Shown here one piece after another: positions 8,903 to 18,265 of a DNA stretch of 64,000 bases. Source of the DNA: Caldalkalibacillus mannanilyticus JCM 10596. Lineage in GTDB: Bacteria > Bacillota > Bacilli > Caldalkalibacillales > JCM-10596. The stretch is taken from NCBI RefSeq assembly GCF_000615945.1, contig NZ_BAMO01000025.1:1-64000 (forward strand), read 5' to 3'. The number at the start of each line of letters is the position of its first letter. Position 1 is the stretch's first letter. The notes beneath the pieces were generated by a model. The model did no database searches, was not told where the DNA came from, and saw only the letters and a program-made list of their open reading frames with translations. Made by a program: the position numbers and the translations under genes.

Positions 8903-9256
8903 CTATTCGTCTCGCTCTTCTAATTTTCTAGGTTGAAAGGGTTTGAACTCTAGTTGATCATCCGGTGTCTGGAAGTCAATTATGCCACCCTTGCTCGCTT
9001 CTTGATTTAGTGTAAAGTCACTTGTATCTTCATTTTTAATTTCAGGGATATCTTCTATAGTAGAACTAGAACTGTTTTTATGAGCGATCTCTTTTATTAC
9101 ATAAGTGCAAAGAAAAATAGAAATAAATGACACTATAAATACAACAAAAGCTCTGAACACTGCGTCCAAAAAGAGATTAGTTTGAAAAGATATTGTGAAG
9201 GTCAAGATAAAAATTAGAAAACTAATGATGATATTCATCAAAATAGAAAGTGGCAT
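8903..9256 (-). CDS. small membrane protein between cheD and sigD, function unknown
   Basis: This 117-residue protein has two strongly hydrophobic segments (about residues 5-25 and 33-55) and then a hydrophilic, acidic cytoplasmic-like tail rich in Glu, Asp and Ser. I cannot name a family. B. subtilis has no gene here between cheD and sigD. The gene starts at ATG 9256, four bases after the cheD stop, and ends 13 bases before sigD, so it is surely part of the operon. A role in motility or in controlling SigD is possible from position but not shown by the sequence. Confidence 0.75.
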   Translation of the reverse strand: MPLSILMNIIISFLIFILTFTISFQTNLFLDAVFRAFVVFIVSFISIFLCTYVIKEIAHKNSSSSTIEDIPEIKNEDTSDFTLNQEASKGGIIDFQTPDDQLEFKPFQPRKLEERDE

Positions 9257-9260
9257 TAGA

Positions 9261-9749
9261 TTAAACTTCCTTTACTCCTTGATTCACAGTACGAATATTC
9301 AATAGACCTGATTCTGTAATAAATTCAATGGTACGCCCGCAATTTCCACCTGTATCTTCCGCCAGTAGGGGGATATTGAACTTCTGAAGCATTTCCTTAC
9401 AAGCCTCAACATTCCTGGGTCCAATTCTCATTGAGTCATTTGTTGATTGAAAAACAAACATTTGAGCTCCACCCGCCATCTTCGATTGTAGCTTACGAGT
9501 GTTGGCTCCTAGTTCTTTCATCTTTTGTATTAGCAGAGGAATCGCTGTGTCAGCATATTTGGCTTCATTCAATTCTCCCTGCTTTGAAAGTTCTGATGAA
9601 GGAAGCATGACATGGGCTAAACCCGCCACTTTACTGGTAGGATCAAATAATGTCAGTCCTACACAAGAGCCAAGACCAGAGGTGCGAAGACGATCGGGCG
9701 CAAGAGCCACATTTAAGTCTGCCATACCTACTTTAATAATGTTACTCAT
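9261..9749 (-). CDS. cheD: chemoreceptor glutamine deamidase CheD
   Basis: CheD deamidates glutamines on chemoreceptors and, in Bacillus, binds CheC to raise its phosphatase activity. The catalytic pair is visible: Cys29 in SGLGSCVGL and His46 in LAHVMLP. The later GGAQMF and RNVEACKE segments are also typical. Length (162) is normal. Its ATG overlaps the cheC stop, fitting their physical partnership. Confidence 0.96.
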   Translation of the reverse strand: MSNIIKVGMADLNVALAPDRLRTSGLGSCVGLTLFDPTSKVAGLAHVMLPSSELSKQGELNEAKYADTAIPLLIQKMKELGANTRKLQSKMAGGAQMFVFQSTNDSMRIGPRNVEACKEMLQKFNIPLLAEDTGGNCGRTIEFITESGLLNIRTVNQGVKEV

Positions 9750-10371
9750 GAAAAGGAACTCCTAAAGCACTAAACAATTTCGAGAAGGACTCAGGATCAG
9801 GAAGTAAGAAGAATTGGCCATTAATGTTTTGATCCGCTTCCGATTCACCAACATCTAAAAAGGTGTTATCAATAACCAAAGCATAATCACCGACGCGGCC
9901 TAATTCAATCAAACCATAACTTAAGATGGCAGCTGCCATGTCAATGGCTACAGCAGGAACAGAGGTTGAATGTTCAATTTAGTTAGATCTGCTAAGGCAG
10001 ATAAGTAAGATCCCGTTAAGATATTACCGATTTCTTGCAGCTGAAAATTCAATTTCTGTTAAGCCCTCTTCCCCAGTGTCTCCTATAAGGGAACTAAGCA
10101 GTCGTTTGGCTGCACCTTCTTGCAGGATAAAAAACATATTCCCTGAGATTTCGCCTTCAATTTTCAAGAAAACAGTCACAACAACTTGCTCTGCTCCGCC
10201 CACATAATCAGTGATGTCATCAAATGAGAGAATCTTTACATTAGGAACCTTCATATCAATCGTTTTCTGCAAAAGCTGGGATAAAGCAGTAGCCGCATTC
10301 CCTGCACCGATATTTCCTATTTCTTTTAAAACGTCTAGTTGCAGTTCTTTAAACTGCTCCCAGGACTTCAT
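9742..10371 (-). pseudogene. cheC: CheC, CheY-P phosphatase, broken by two frameshifts
   Basis: CheC dephosphorylates CheY-P and acts with CheD in receptor adaptation. Frame one (10024-10371) carries the N-terminal active-site helix LKEIGNIGAGNAATALS. Frame two (9742-9939) carries the C-terminal end. The stretch between reads L-Q-E-I-G-N-I-L-T-G-S-Y in a third frame, the second EIGN site of the family. Two missing bases near 10038-10041 (S-A-L-Q expected) and one near 9978 (I-Q-P-S-V-P expected) explain the break; repaired, the protein is about 210 residues. Neighbours cheW and cheD are intact. With real frameshifts adaptation would be impaired, but short-run miscalls are the simpler reading. 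Confidence 0.9.
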
Positions 10372-10853
10372 TATACTTCCTCAATTTTTTTCATTTGTTT
10401 TAATTCTTCTGGTGTTAAAACCTTATCTAGGTTTAATAAAATCAGAAGACGATTTTCCAGCTTAGCTACCCCACGAAGATAGTTTGACTCAATACCTCCA
10501 ACCACTTCAGGTGGCGGTTCAATAATGTCTTGAGGTACATCGATCACATCATTAGCGGCATCAACAATCAGTCCAACCTCCATTTCACCTACAGCAACGA
10601 TAATAATACGTGTATTGTCCGTGTAGCCCTCTTCTGCTAAATCAAAGCGGCTTCGTAGGTTAATAATTGGCGTAACCACACCTCTTAAATTGATGACACC
10701 CTTCACAAATTCAGGAGTTCTAGGCACTCGAGTAATGTGCTGCATCCTTTCGATGGATCGAACCTGATTCACGTCTACTCCATATTCCTCATCCTTTAAG
10801 CGAAAAACAATGACCTTGATCTCATTCGTTACATTGCTGTTTTTATCCAACAT
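10371..10853 (-). CDS. cheW: chemotaxis coupling protein CheW
   Basis: CheW links the CheA kinase to chemoreceptors. The 160-residue product is a single CheW domain: VFRLKDEEYGVDVNQV near residue 15, then VKGVINLRGVVTPIINLR, the most conserved part, near 64. An AGGAGGG site precedes ATG 10853. The stop codon touches the cheC start. Length is normal. Confidence 0.96.
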   Translation of the reverse strand: MLDKNSNVTNEIKVIVFRLKDEEYGVDVNQVRSIERMQHITRVPRTPEFVKGVINLRGVVTPIINLRSRFDLAEEGYTDNTRIIIVAVGEMEVGLIVDAANDVIDVPQDIIEPPPEVVGGIESNYLRGVAKLENRLLILLNLDKVLTPEELKQMKKIEEV

Positions 10854-10864
10854 CTAAATCCCTC

Positions 10865-12973
10865 CTATTTAATAAGTGCATTACAATCAATAATTAAGGC
10901 TACTTGTCCATCACCTAAGATCGTTGCACCAGAGATTGCAAATACATTAGTTAGGTAGTTCCCTAGAGATTTAAGAACAATTTCTTGTTGACCAATGAAT
11001 GAGTCCACTACAAGTCCAGCTAATTTCTCTCCCTTTCGTACGATCACGACAGAGATAAATTCTTCTGCTCCTTCTGTAACAGGTTCGTTAAACACATCCT
11101 TTAAGAAAACAAGGGGAACGACTTTTCCTCTAAAATCAATGACCTTTTGTCGATGAGCAGATAGGATTTGTTCCTTTTTAAAGACGGCTGTTTCAATAAT
11201 TGAAGTGAGTGGTATCGCATATTTAGCCTCTCCTAATTGAACGAGCATCGCAGACAAGATAGATAAGGTTAATGGAAGCTGGATAGAGAAAGTGGTTCCT
11301 TCGCCTAATTTTGAGTCTACAGATACAGAGCCACCAAGTGATTCGATTTTATTCTTTACTACATCTAAGCCTACACCTCGTCCAGAAATATCAGAGATGA
11401 CATCCGCTGTACTGAAGCCAGAAGCAAATAATAATTGAAATACTTCTTGATCCGATAATTCATTTGCTTTTTCTCTAGAAACAATATTTTTTTCTAAAGC
11501 TTTTTTTAGGATGTTATCTCGATTAATTCCCTTTCCATCATCAATAATCTCGATAAACACATGATTTCCACTGTGATAGGCTTTTAGCTGGATAATCCCT
11601 TCCTCAGGCTTTCCTGCTTTAAGACGCTCTTCCGTTGTTTCTAAACCATGGTCAACAGCGTTTCTGAGCAAATGAACAAGTGGGTCACCAATCTCGTCAA
11701 TGACAGTACGATCTAATTCTGTTTCTGCCCCGGAAATTTGAAGGTCAACTTTCTTATTCAGATCCTTTGCCAAACCACGAATCATTCGAGGGAATCTATT
11801 AAATACTTGTTCGATTTGTACCATTCTCATATTGAGGATAATATTTTGCAGATCTACACTAATACGACTCATGTGCTCAACCGTTTCTTCCAGCTCTTGG
11901 TGTTTGACTTCCTTGGAAATCTGTTCTAATCGTCCACGGTCGATGACCAATTCACTAAATAAATTCATCAATACATCTAATCGGTCAATATTAACACGAA
12001 TTGTACGGTTTTGGTTCCTGCTTTGTTGACTATTCTTCACATCCGCCACATCACTCTCAGCCAATGGAGCAGGAGTAGGTACAGAGGCCTCGGCTTTTTC
12101 AGGAGCCGAAACAGGCGGTTGCACTTGTTCCTTACTTGTTTCTTCTGAAGTCACATTCTGATTTCTGCCATTCGTTAGCTTGAGCTGATTCACATTGATC
12201 GTGACAACTTCCGCCTTTTCAATTTCCGATACTTTGAGAATCATTTGCTGAATATTTTCTGCACTCTCTTTGGTTACATACATTACTTCGAACGAAAGAT
12301 CAAACTTCTCTTCTTCAATATCTTCCACAGAGGGATTTGATTTAATCACTTCACCGTTCTTTTCGAGCAAATCGAAAACCATATAGGCTCGCACTGCTCG
12401 CAAAACACAATTATCTCTCAAAGCCACAGCAATATTTAAGACATTAAACCCATTTTCAATCGATTGTTTGATGACTGTAAGTTCAAATTCATCAATCGTC
12501 ATGTTCGTATTGACATCCTCAAGTTCTGCCACCTGGTTTTCTGCCTCTGTAGAACTTGTTGGTGTAGATGCTGTTGTTGAATTGCCTTTGAAGTCGCCAT
12601 TTACAATTGAAGATAGCTGATTGACGATATGAGTTACATCTGCTTTTCCGTTTCCAGTTTCAATAATGGATTGAACCATTCCCTCTAGTGCATCCACACT
12701 TTTAAAAATGACATCAATAATATCAACATTAGCTACAATTTTGTGGTTTCTAAGGAGATCTAACACGTTTTCCATTTCATGAGTTAATGAGGCTAAATCT
12801 TCAAAACCCATTGTGGCTGACATCCCTTTTAATGTGTGGGCAGATCTAAAAATTTCGTTGATAATTCCAATATTCGTAGGTTCCTTTTCAAAATTTAACA
12901 GATGCTGGTTAATCGCTTGCAAATGTTCCTGAGCTTCTTCAATAAACATATCTAGGTATTGATTCATGTCCAT
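10865..12973 (-). CDS. cheA: chemotaxis histidine kinase CheA
   Basis: CheA is the sensor kinase that phosphorylates CheY and CheB. Domain order is P1 with the phosphorylated His46 in RSAHTLKGM, a linker and P2 CheY-binding region (about residues 160-265), a Pro/Ala/Glu-rich linker, P3 dimerisation, the ATPase (N-box HLLRNAVDHGLE, G-boxes DDGKG and GRGVGLDVV, then GEGTTFS) and a CheW-like P5 domain. I take ATG 12973 as the start; the frame extends four codons to a GTG lying within the AGGAGGTG ribosome site itself. It is 702 residues, close to the family norm. Confidence 0.97.
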   Translation of the reverse strand: MDMNQYLDMFIEEAQEHLQAINQHLLNFEKEPTNIGIINEIFRSAHTLKGMSATMGFEDLASLTHEMENVLDLLRNHKIVANVDIIDVIFKSVDALEGMVQSIIETGNGKADVTHIVNQLSSIVNGDFKGNSTTASTPTSSTEAENQVAELEDVNTNMTIDEFELTVIKQSIENGFNVLNIAVALRDNCVLRAVRAYMVFDLLEKNGEVIKSNPSVEDIEEEKFDLSFEVMYVTKESAENIQQMILKVSEIEKAEVVTINVNQLKLTNGRNQNVTSEETSKEQVQPPVSAPEKAEASVPTPAPLAESDVADVKNSQQSRNQNRTIRVNIDRLDVLMNLFSELVIDRGRLEQISKEVKHQELEETVEHMSRISVDLQNIILNMRMVQIEQVFNRFPRMIRGLAKDLNKKVDLQISGAETELDRTVIDEIGDPLVHLLRNAVDHGLETTEERLKAGKPEEGIIQLKAYHSGNHVFIEIIDDGKGINRDNILKKALEKNIVSREKANELSDQEVFQLLFASGFSTADVISDISGRGVGLDVVKNKIESLGGSVSVDSKLGEGTTFSIQLPLTLSILSAMLVQLGEAKYAIPLTSIIETAVFKKEQILSAHRQKVIDFRGKVVPLVFLKDVFNEPVTEGAEEFISVVIVRKGEKLAGLVVDSFIGQQEIVLKSLGNYLTNVFAISGATILGDGQVALIIDCNALIK

Positions 12974-12988
12974 AATATGGGACACCTC

Positions 12989-14110
12989 CTACTCTTTGAG
13001 CAATCTCTGTAACACTACGTGAATTTGAGTCAGCGGAGCAATTTCATGGACCAATTTTGCCTCAATAGCGGCTCTTGGCATCCCATATACAACACAACTT
13101 GACTCCTCTTCAGCAATTGAAAAAACCTTCTTTTCTTGTTGCAGCTTCCTTAAACCCTCGGTACCATCCTTCCCCATTCCAGTCATAATCACCGAATACA
13201 GTTGCTGGTGAGGGATGGATACTGCTGATTCAAACAATACATCGACAGAAGGACGATGTCCCCCTCTAGGTGGGTCTTGAGTAGTCTGTATGGCTAATTT
13301 TTGATGATTTAGAGCACGCACCATCATTTGAAAGCCTCCAGGTGCTATATAAACACATCCTCCTTTAATTAGGTCACCATCTTTCGCTTCAACGACGTCA
13401 TAAGCTGACATTTGGTCTAAGCGCTTTGCTAAAGAAAGAGTAAAGGAAGGTGGCATATGCTGAACCACCAGCAAAGCTGTATGGTCAAAGCGTGGCAGGT
13501 TAGACAAAAATTGTTGTAGCGCTTTAGGACCTCCTGTTGATGTCCCAACTAAGACAATATTTTTTAATTTGAGATCCGGCAACGCTCCCACTGCTTTTTT
13601 CTCAAGGGAAGATTCTCGAGTCCAAGTTAATAATTCTGGTTTTTTCTTCGGTTCGCTTTTTTCTTGATTGAGAACTGTTTTATGAAGACGAGATAGAGGC
13701 TTTTTTATCCCATGCTTTGCCGCTAAGTGCACCTTGGTGATTAATTCCTCACTCACTTTATGTAAATCAAGTGAGATTGAGCCCGAGGGTTTAGAAATAA
13801 AATCAAATGCTCCTCGCTCCAAGGCAATCACTGTATTTTCTGCTCCTATTTTCGTCGTACTACTGAGCATGATTACGGGAAGATTATATTTTCCAACTAG
13901 TTCTTTAAGTGTATCCAATCCATCTAAGACAGGCATTTCAACATCTAACGTGACTACGTCTGGCTTTAATTGAGGAACTTTTTCAAGCGCATCCTGTCCA
14001 TTCCTTGCTGTACCAATTACCTCTAAATTAGGATCTGTTTCTAATAGGTCTTTAATTACTTTGCGCATAAAGGCTGAATCATCTACTACTAACACCCTAA
14101 TTTTAGCCAA
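12989..14110 (-). CDS. cheB: protein-glutamate methylesterase CheB
   Basis: CheB removes methyl groups from chemoreceptors when phosphorylated by CheA. The receiver domain has Asp10, Asp11 and the phosphorylation site Asp56 (TLDVEMP). After a linker rich in Lys and Ser, the methylesterase domain shows the catalytic Ser in GTSTGGPKAL, His in VVQHMPPSF and Asp in MTGMGKDGTEGL. Length 373 is normal. It lies between flhG and cheA. No cheR is present in the window. Confidence 0.97.
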   Translation of the reverse strand: MAKIRVLVVDDSAFMRKVIKDLLETDPNLEVIGTARNGQDALEKVPQLKPDVVTLDVEMPVLDGLDTLKELVGKYNLPVIMLSSTTKIGAENTVIALERGAFDFISKPSGSISLDLHKVSEELITKVHLAAKHGIKKPLSRLHKTVLNQEKSEPKKKPELLTWTRESSLEKKAVGALPDLKLKNIVLVGTSTGGPKALQQFLSNLPRFDHTALLVVQHMPPSFTLSLAKRLDQMSAYDVVEAKDGDLIKGGCVYIAPGGFQMMVRALNHQKLAIQTTQDPPRGGHRPSVDVLFESAVSIPHQQLYSVIMTGMGKDGTEGLRKLQQEKKVFSIAEEESSCVVYGMPRAAIEAKLVHEIAPLTQIHVVLQRLLKE

Positions 14111-14148
14111 TGAAAATCCTCCTTTCTTAGTATGAACTTCACACTATA

Positions 14149-15012
14149 TTACCCTATTTTATTAAACATTTTTTTGAGAAATCCTTTAATTCCTCCAGTG
14201 GTAATAGTTGGTATGTTCAAGAAGGTTTGTACGATCTTATTCATAGCATTGGCTGCTGTTGTAGAAGGAAATTCAAGAATAAAAGGATTTTGTTTTTTGA
14301 CAGCCTTGGTGACATTTTGATCGTCGGGAATGTATCCTAATACTTGAACTTCTTTCCCTAAAAACTGCTTAGCCACCAACTGAAGCTTTCTAGCTGTCTG
14401 TAGTCCTTCTTTATCTGAAACACATCGATTGACTACAAGTTTAATATCTGTTTGAGGGTCCTTAGAATGGATCATTTTCAATACTGCATAAGCATCAGTA
14501 ATGGATGTAGGCTCTGGTGTTGTCACAACGATGACATCATCGGATGCTAAGATGAAACGTAGGTTTTCATTTGAAAGCCCTGCCCCAGTATCCAAGATGA
14601 CGTAATCAACTTGTCCATGAATAGAGCTTAATTCATCAAAAAACTTTGTTAATTTTCTCTCATCTAACTGAAAGAGATGGTTAAATCCAGAACCTCCTGC
14701 AATAAATTGGAGACCCATAGGCCCTTCCTCTACAATGTCCCAAATAGAAAGATCCTTATCAATCATTTGTAGGATATTATGTCTAGGAGAAACCCCCATT
14801 AATACATCAATATTAGCTAATCCTAAATCCACATCAAAAATGAGTACCTTTTTGTTCTGCTGAAGAAGACTTAAAGCAAAATTCAAAGAAAAATTGGACT
14901 TACCAACTCCGCCTTTACCACTTGTGACAGTAATGATTCGTGTTTGTTTATTCACGCTGTTCCCTTGACTACGGTTAATTTGCTCTCTTAATTTTTCAGC
15001 TTGGTCTCTCAT
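14149..15012 (-). CDS. flhG: MinD-like ATPase FlhG (YlxH)
   Basis: FlhG is a ParA/MinD-family ATPase that controls flagellar number and placement together with FlhF. The deviant Walker A motif GKGGVGKS is near residue 34, the DVDLGLANID switch near 61 and the DTGAGLS motif near 145. An N-terminal segment (LREQINRSQG) resembles the activator helix that stimulates the FlhF GTPase. The ATG overlaps the last 17 bases of flhF. Confidence 0.96.
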   Translation of the reverse strand: MRDQAEKLREQINRSQGNSVNKQTRIITVTSGKGGVGKSNFSLNFALSLLQQNKKVLIFDVDLGLANIDVLMGVSPRHNILQMIDKDLSIWDIVEEGPMGLQFIAGGSGFNHLFQLDERKLTKFFDELSSIHGQVDYVILDTGAGLSNENLRFILASDDVIVVTTPEPTSITDAYAVLKMIHSKDPQTDIKLVVNRCVSDKEGLQTARKLQLVAKQFLGKEVQVLGYIPDDQNVTKAVKKQNPFILEFPSTTAANAMNKIVQTFLNIPTITTGGIKGFLKKMFNKIG

Positions 15013-16216
15013 GGTTATCTTCTCCCAGTATTAAATCAGTAATGAGGTGGGGACTTGCCACTAAGATATCATCGGGAACATTTTGTCCATTCGTAATATA
15101 GGTCAAAGGAAATGAATGTTTTTCGATTAGGTTCAGGATCATCCCATAAGAACTTGTTTCGTCTAATTTAGTCAAGATCAAACGGTCAATGGGTAAGATG
15201 TCAAAGTTCTTAACAATCTGATCCATGTCTTCTGTTTTTGAAGTTAGACTTAGAACCAAATTAATCTGAATCTCTTCATTTTTCGGAAGCATTTGCTCCA
15301 ATTCTTCTACATACATTAACTGCAAATAATTTCGTCCAGCCGTATCCATTAGAATCATGTCACACTCAGCTAAGTTTTCTACTGCACCTTCTAATTCTTC
15401 TGGTGAAAAAACAACTTCGATCGGCATATTGAGAATATTGGCGTAAGTCTTTAATTGTTCTACTGCAGCAATTCTATACGTATCCGTAGTAATAAAGCCT
15501 ACTTTCTTTTTGTGTTTGATTAGCAAATCTGCCGCAAGTTTGGCTATCGTTGTTGTTTTCCCCACACCAGTAGGGCCAATGAAGCACACGATTTTAGCAA
15601 ATTTCTCATCAGTTTCTGGCTGTATACCATTTAGGTATATTTGCAGCTCTTCTTTCGCCATTTGAATAATTTGTTTATGGTCGACCTGTGACTGATTAAT
15701 CTTCAGCATTAAGCGAGTGATAATTTCAGAGCGAATATGATTTGATACCTGTTGATCCATCAAGATCTGATCTAAATACTGTATGGGTTCGGGAAGAGCA
15801 TTCCTATTCTCTCCAAGCATTTGCTGCATGACTTTTTTCATGTTTTTAATTTCGTCTAATATTTCATCACTCTGGACAGCCGAGTGCGAAGGTATCTTTT
15901 TGGGTTGAACAGGGGACAAACTAGGTTCTATGCCCTGTCGTTCTTCCCACTGTTCATTCATAATTGGATCTGCCACTTCTGTTACGGGAGGGATTTCTTG
16001 TTTCACTGTAATAGGTGAAGCTTTTACGTTATTCTGAGATTTTTTTTCTTGATCTATCGCTGCAATAACTTCGATTTGTTGTTTAGTGAAAAGCCCAAGA
16101 AAGCCACCCGTCTTGATCTTTTTGGTATTGAGGATAATGGCATCATTGCCAAGATCTTTACGAATCATTTGTAAAGCATCCGGGATAGAATTCACAATAT
16201 ATTTCTTTATTCTCAT
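14996..16216 (-). CDS. flhF: flagellar SRP-type GTPase FlhF
   Basis: FlhF is an SRP-like GTPase that recruits the first flagellar parts to the membrane. The 406-residue protein has a variable, basic and linker-rich N-terminal B domain, a helical N domain, then the G domain with GPTGVGKTTT near residue 217, DTYRIAAVEQL near 245, DTAGRN near 295 and TKLDE near 350. It overlaps both flhA and flhG by a few bases, so translation is probably coupled. Confidence 0.96.
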   Translation of the reverse strand: MRIKKYIVNSIPDALQMIRKDLGNDAIILNTKKIKTGGFLGLFTKQQIEVIAAIDQEKKSQNNVKASPITVKQEIPPVTEVADPIMNEQWEERQGIEPSLSPVQPKKIPSHSAVQSDEILDEIKNMKKVMQQMLGENRNALPEPIQYLDQILMDQQVSNHIRSEIITRLMLKINQSQVDHKQIIQMAKEELQIYLNGIQPETDEKFAKIVCFIGPTGVGKTTTIAKLAADLLIKHKKKVGFITTDTYRIAAVEQLKTYANILNMPIEVVFSPEELEGAVENLAECDMILMDTAGRNYLQLMYVEELEQMLPKNEEIQINLVLSLTSKTEDMDQIVKNFDILPIDRLILTKLDETSSYGMILNLIEKHSFPLTYITNGQNVPDDILVASPHLITDLILGEDNHERPS

Positions 16217-18249
16217 GAAATATTCACCACCCCTACACTCTGTATTTCAATGTCTGTTTCCAGTTCATTGTAGGATAGTACAGGGAGATCAGGGATATAC
16301 CTCTCTAGGAATTGTCGTACATACATTCGTATGGCAGGTGATGTTAACAGGATAGGCTGAACACCCATCTGCTGGACTTTTGTCATCTGCTGAACAACCT
16401 CTTGATATACTTTTTGTGAGGTATCTGGATCCAAGGATAGAAAGTTCCCTTGTTCTGTCTGAGTGATCGCATCCGCAATTCTTTTCTCAAGGCTAGCACC
16501 CGCTGTAATGACCTTGAGAGTATCTCCTTGACTGCTAAACTGTAACGTAATTTGTCGAGCTAAAGCTTGTCTCACATATTCTGTCAATACATCGGGATCT
16601 TTAGTAAATGAAGCATGATCTGCTATTGTTTCAAGAATTAAGCCTAAATTTCGAATGGATACTTTTTCTTTAAGCAGCTTCATAAGCACCTTCTGGACTT
16701 CTCCAATACTCATCATACTTGGGATCAGTTCCTCTACGACAGCAGGCGAAGATTCTCTGACATTATCCACAAGTGATTTCACTTCTTGACGTCCTAACAA
16801 CTCGTGAGCATGCTTTCGAATAAGCTCTGTTAAATGAGTAGATACAACGGAAGGAGGATCAACCACTGTGTATCCAGACATCTCAGCTACATCTTTCATA
16901 TCCTCATTAACCCACAGAGCGGGTAGTCCGAATGCTGGTTCTGTGGTTTCGATTCCTTCAATTGAATCATCTTCAATTCCAGGACTCATCGCTAGAAAAT
17001 GATCAAGTAGCAGTTCCCCAGAAGCAATTCGATTTCCTTTGATTTTTATAACATACTCATTCGGTTTTAATTGGATGTTATCTCGTATTCGAATGACCGG
17101 AACAATAATCCCTAATTCTAGGGCGCATTGACGACGAATCATAATCACACGGTCTAACAAGTCTCCTCCTTGGTTAGTATCTGCTAAAGGAATTAATCCA
17201 TAACCAAATTCGAACTCAATCGGATCAACTTGTAATAGATTGACAACACTTTCTGGACTTCGGACTTCTTCTAGCTCTTGCTTCTCTTCCTCCGACTCCA
17301 TATCTTCCATATTTTGGTCCAGGTTCTTTTGCATCTGAAACCCTCCGAAAATGATGAAAGCTGCCACAGGAAAAGTTAGAACAGGACCAATGGGAGTAAA
17401 GACACCAAGCGCCGCAATCGTCCCTCCAACTACATATAGTAATTTAGGATACGCAAATAATTGTCTTGTTAAATCAGTTCCAAGATTCCCATCAGAAGCC
17501 GCTCTCGTCACGATGATACCTGTAGCTGTAGAAATTAATAGCGCAGGGATTTGGCTGACAAGACCATCACCAATGGATAGAATCGTAAAGGTTGCAGCTG
17601 CATCACCAAAAGCCATACTATGAACAATGACCCCGATAATTAAACCACCTATGATATTAATAATCGTGATAATAATACCGGCAATGGCATCTCCTTTAAC
17701 GAATTTACTTGCTCCGTCCATCGCACCGTAAAAATCAGCTTCGCGCTCAATTTTCAAACGTCTTTCCTTCGCTTCTTTATCGGTAATCATACCTGCGTTA
17801 AGATCAGCATCAATACTCATCTGCTTACCAGGCATCGCATCTAAGGTGAAACGAGCCCCAACTTCCGCTACTCGCTCCGATCCTTTGGTGATGACGATGA
17901 ATTGAATAATGACCAAGATTAGGAATACCATAAAACCAATGATGGCACTTCCACCAACAACAAATGTTCCAAATGTTTCAATTACTTTTCCAGCTTCACG
18001 ATTGGTTAAAATCGATCTCGTTGTTGATACATTTAATCCTAAACGAAAGAGAGTGGTTAAAAGCAACAAGGTTGGAAAGATAGAGAACTGCAAGGCTTCC
18101 TTCGTATTCATCGCCACTAAGATAACGGTTAAGGCTAGTGATATGTTGATAATGATCAGAAAATCTAATAATAAAGGCGGTAGAGGAATGACCATCATAA
18201 CGACAATCAAAATAACGGATATTAGAACACTATAATCTCTTACTGCCAT
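16213..18249 (-). CDS. flhA: flagellar type III export gate protein FlhA
   Basis: FlhA forms the nonameric export gate. The N-terminal half has about eight transmembrane helices with the conserved FHIPEP-region equivalent (RFTLDAMPGKQMSIDADLNAG), and the C-terminal half is the cytoplasmic ring that docks substrates and chaperones. At 678 residues it is full length and unbroken, which matters because several neighbours carry frameshifts. It sits between flhB and flhF in the standard order. Confidence 0.97.
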   Translation of the reverse strand: MAVRDYSVLISVILIVVMMVIPLPPLLLDFLIIINISLALTVILVAMNTKEALQFSIFPTLLLLTTLFRLGLNVSTTRSILTNREAGKVIETFGTFVVGGSAIIGFMVFLILVIIQFIVITKGSERVAEVGARFTLDAMPGKQMSIDADLNAGMITDKEAKERRLKIEREADFYGAMDGASKFVKGDAIAGIIITIINIIGGLIIGVIVHSMAFGDAAATFTILSIGDGLVSQIPALLISTATGIIVTRAASDGNLGTDLTRQLFAYPKLLYVVGGTIAALGVFTPIGPVLTFPVAAFIIFGGFQMQKNLDQNMEDMESEEEKQELEEVRSPESVVNLLQVDPIEFEFGYGLIPLADTNQGGDLLDRVIMIRRQCALELGIIVPVIRIRDNIQLKPNEYVIKIKGNRIASGELLLDHFLAMSPGIEDDSIEGIETTEPAFGLPALWVNEDMKDVAEMSGYTVVDPPSVVSTHLTELIRKHAHELLGRQEVKSLVDNVRESSPAVVEELIPSMMSIGEVQKVLMKLLKEKVSIRNLGLILETIADHASFTKDPDVLTEYVRQALARQITLQFSSQGDTLKVITAGASLEKRIADAITQTEQGNFLSLDPDTSQKVYQEVVQQMTKVQQMGVQPILLTSPAIRMYVRQFLERYIPDLPVLSYNELETDIEIQSVGVVNIS

Positions 18250-18265
18250 TCTCTAACCTCCCCTT

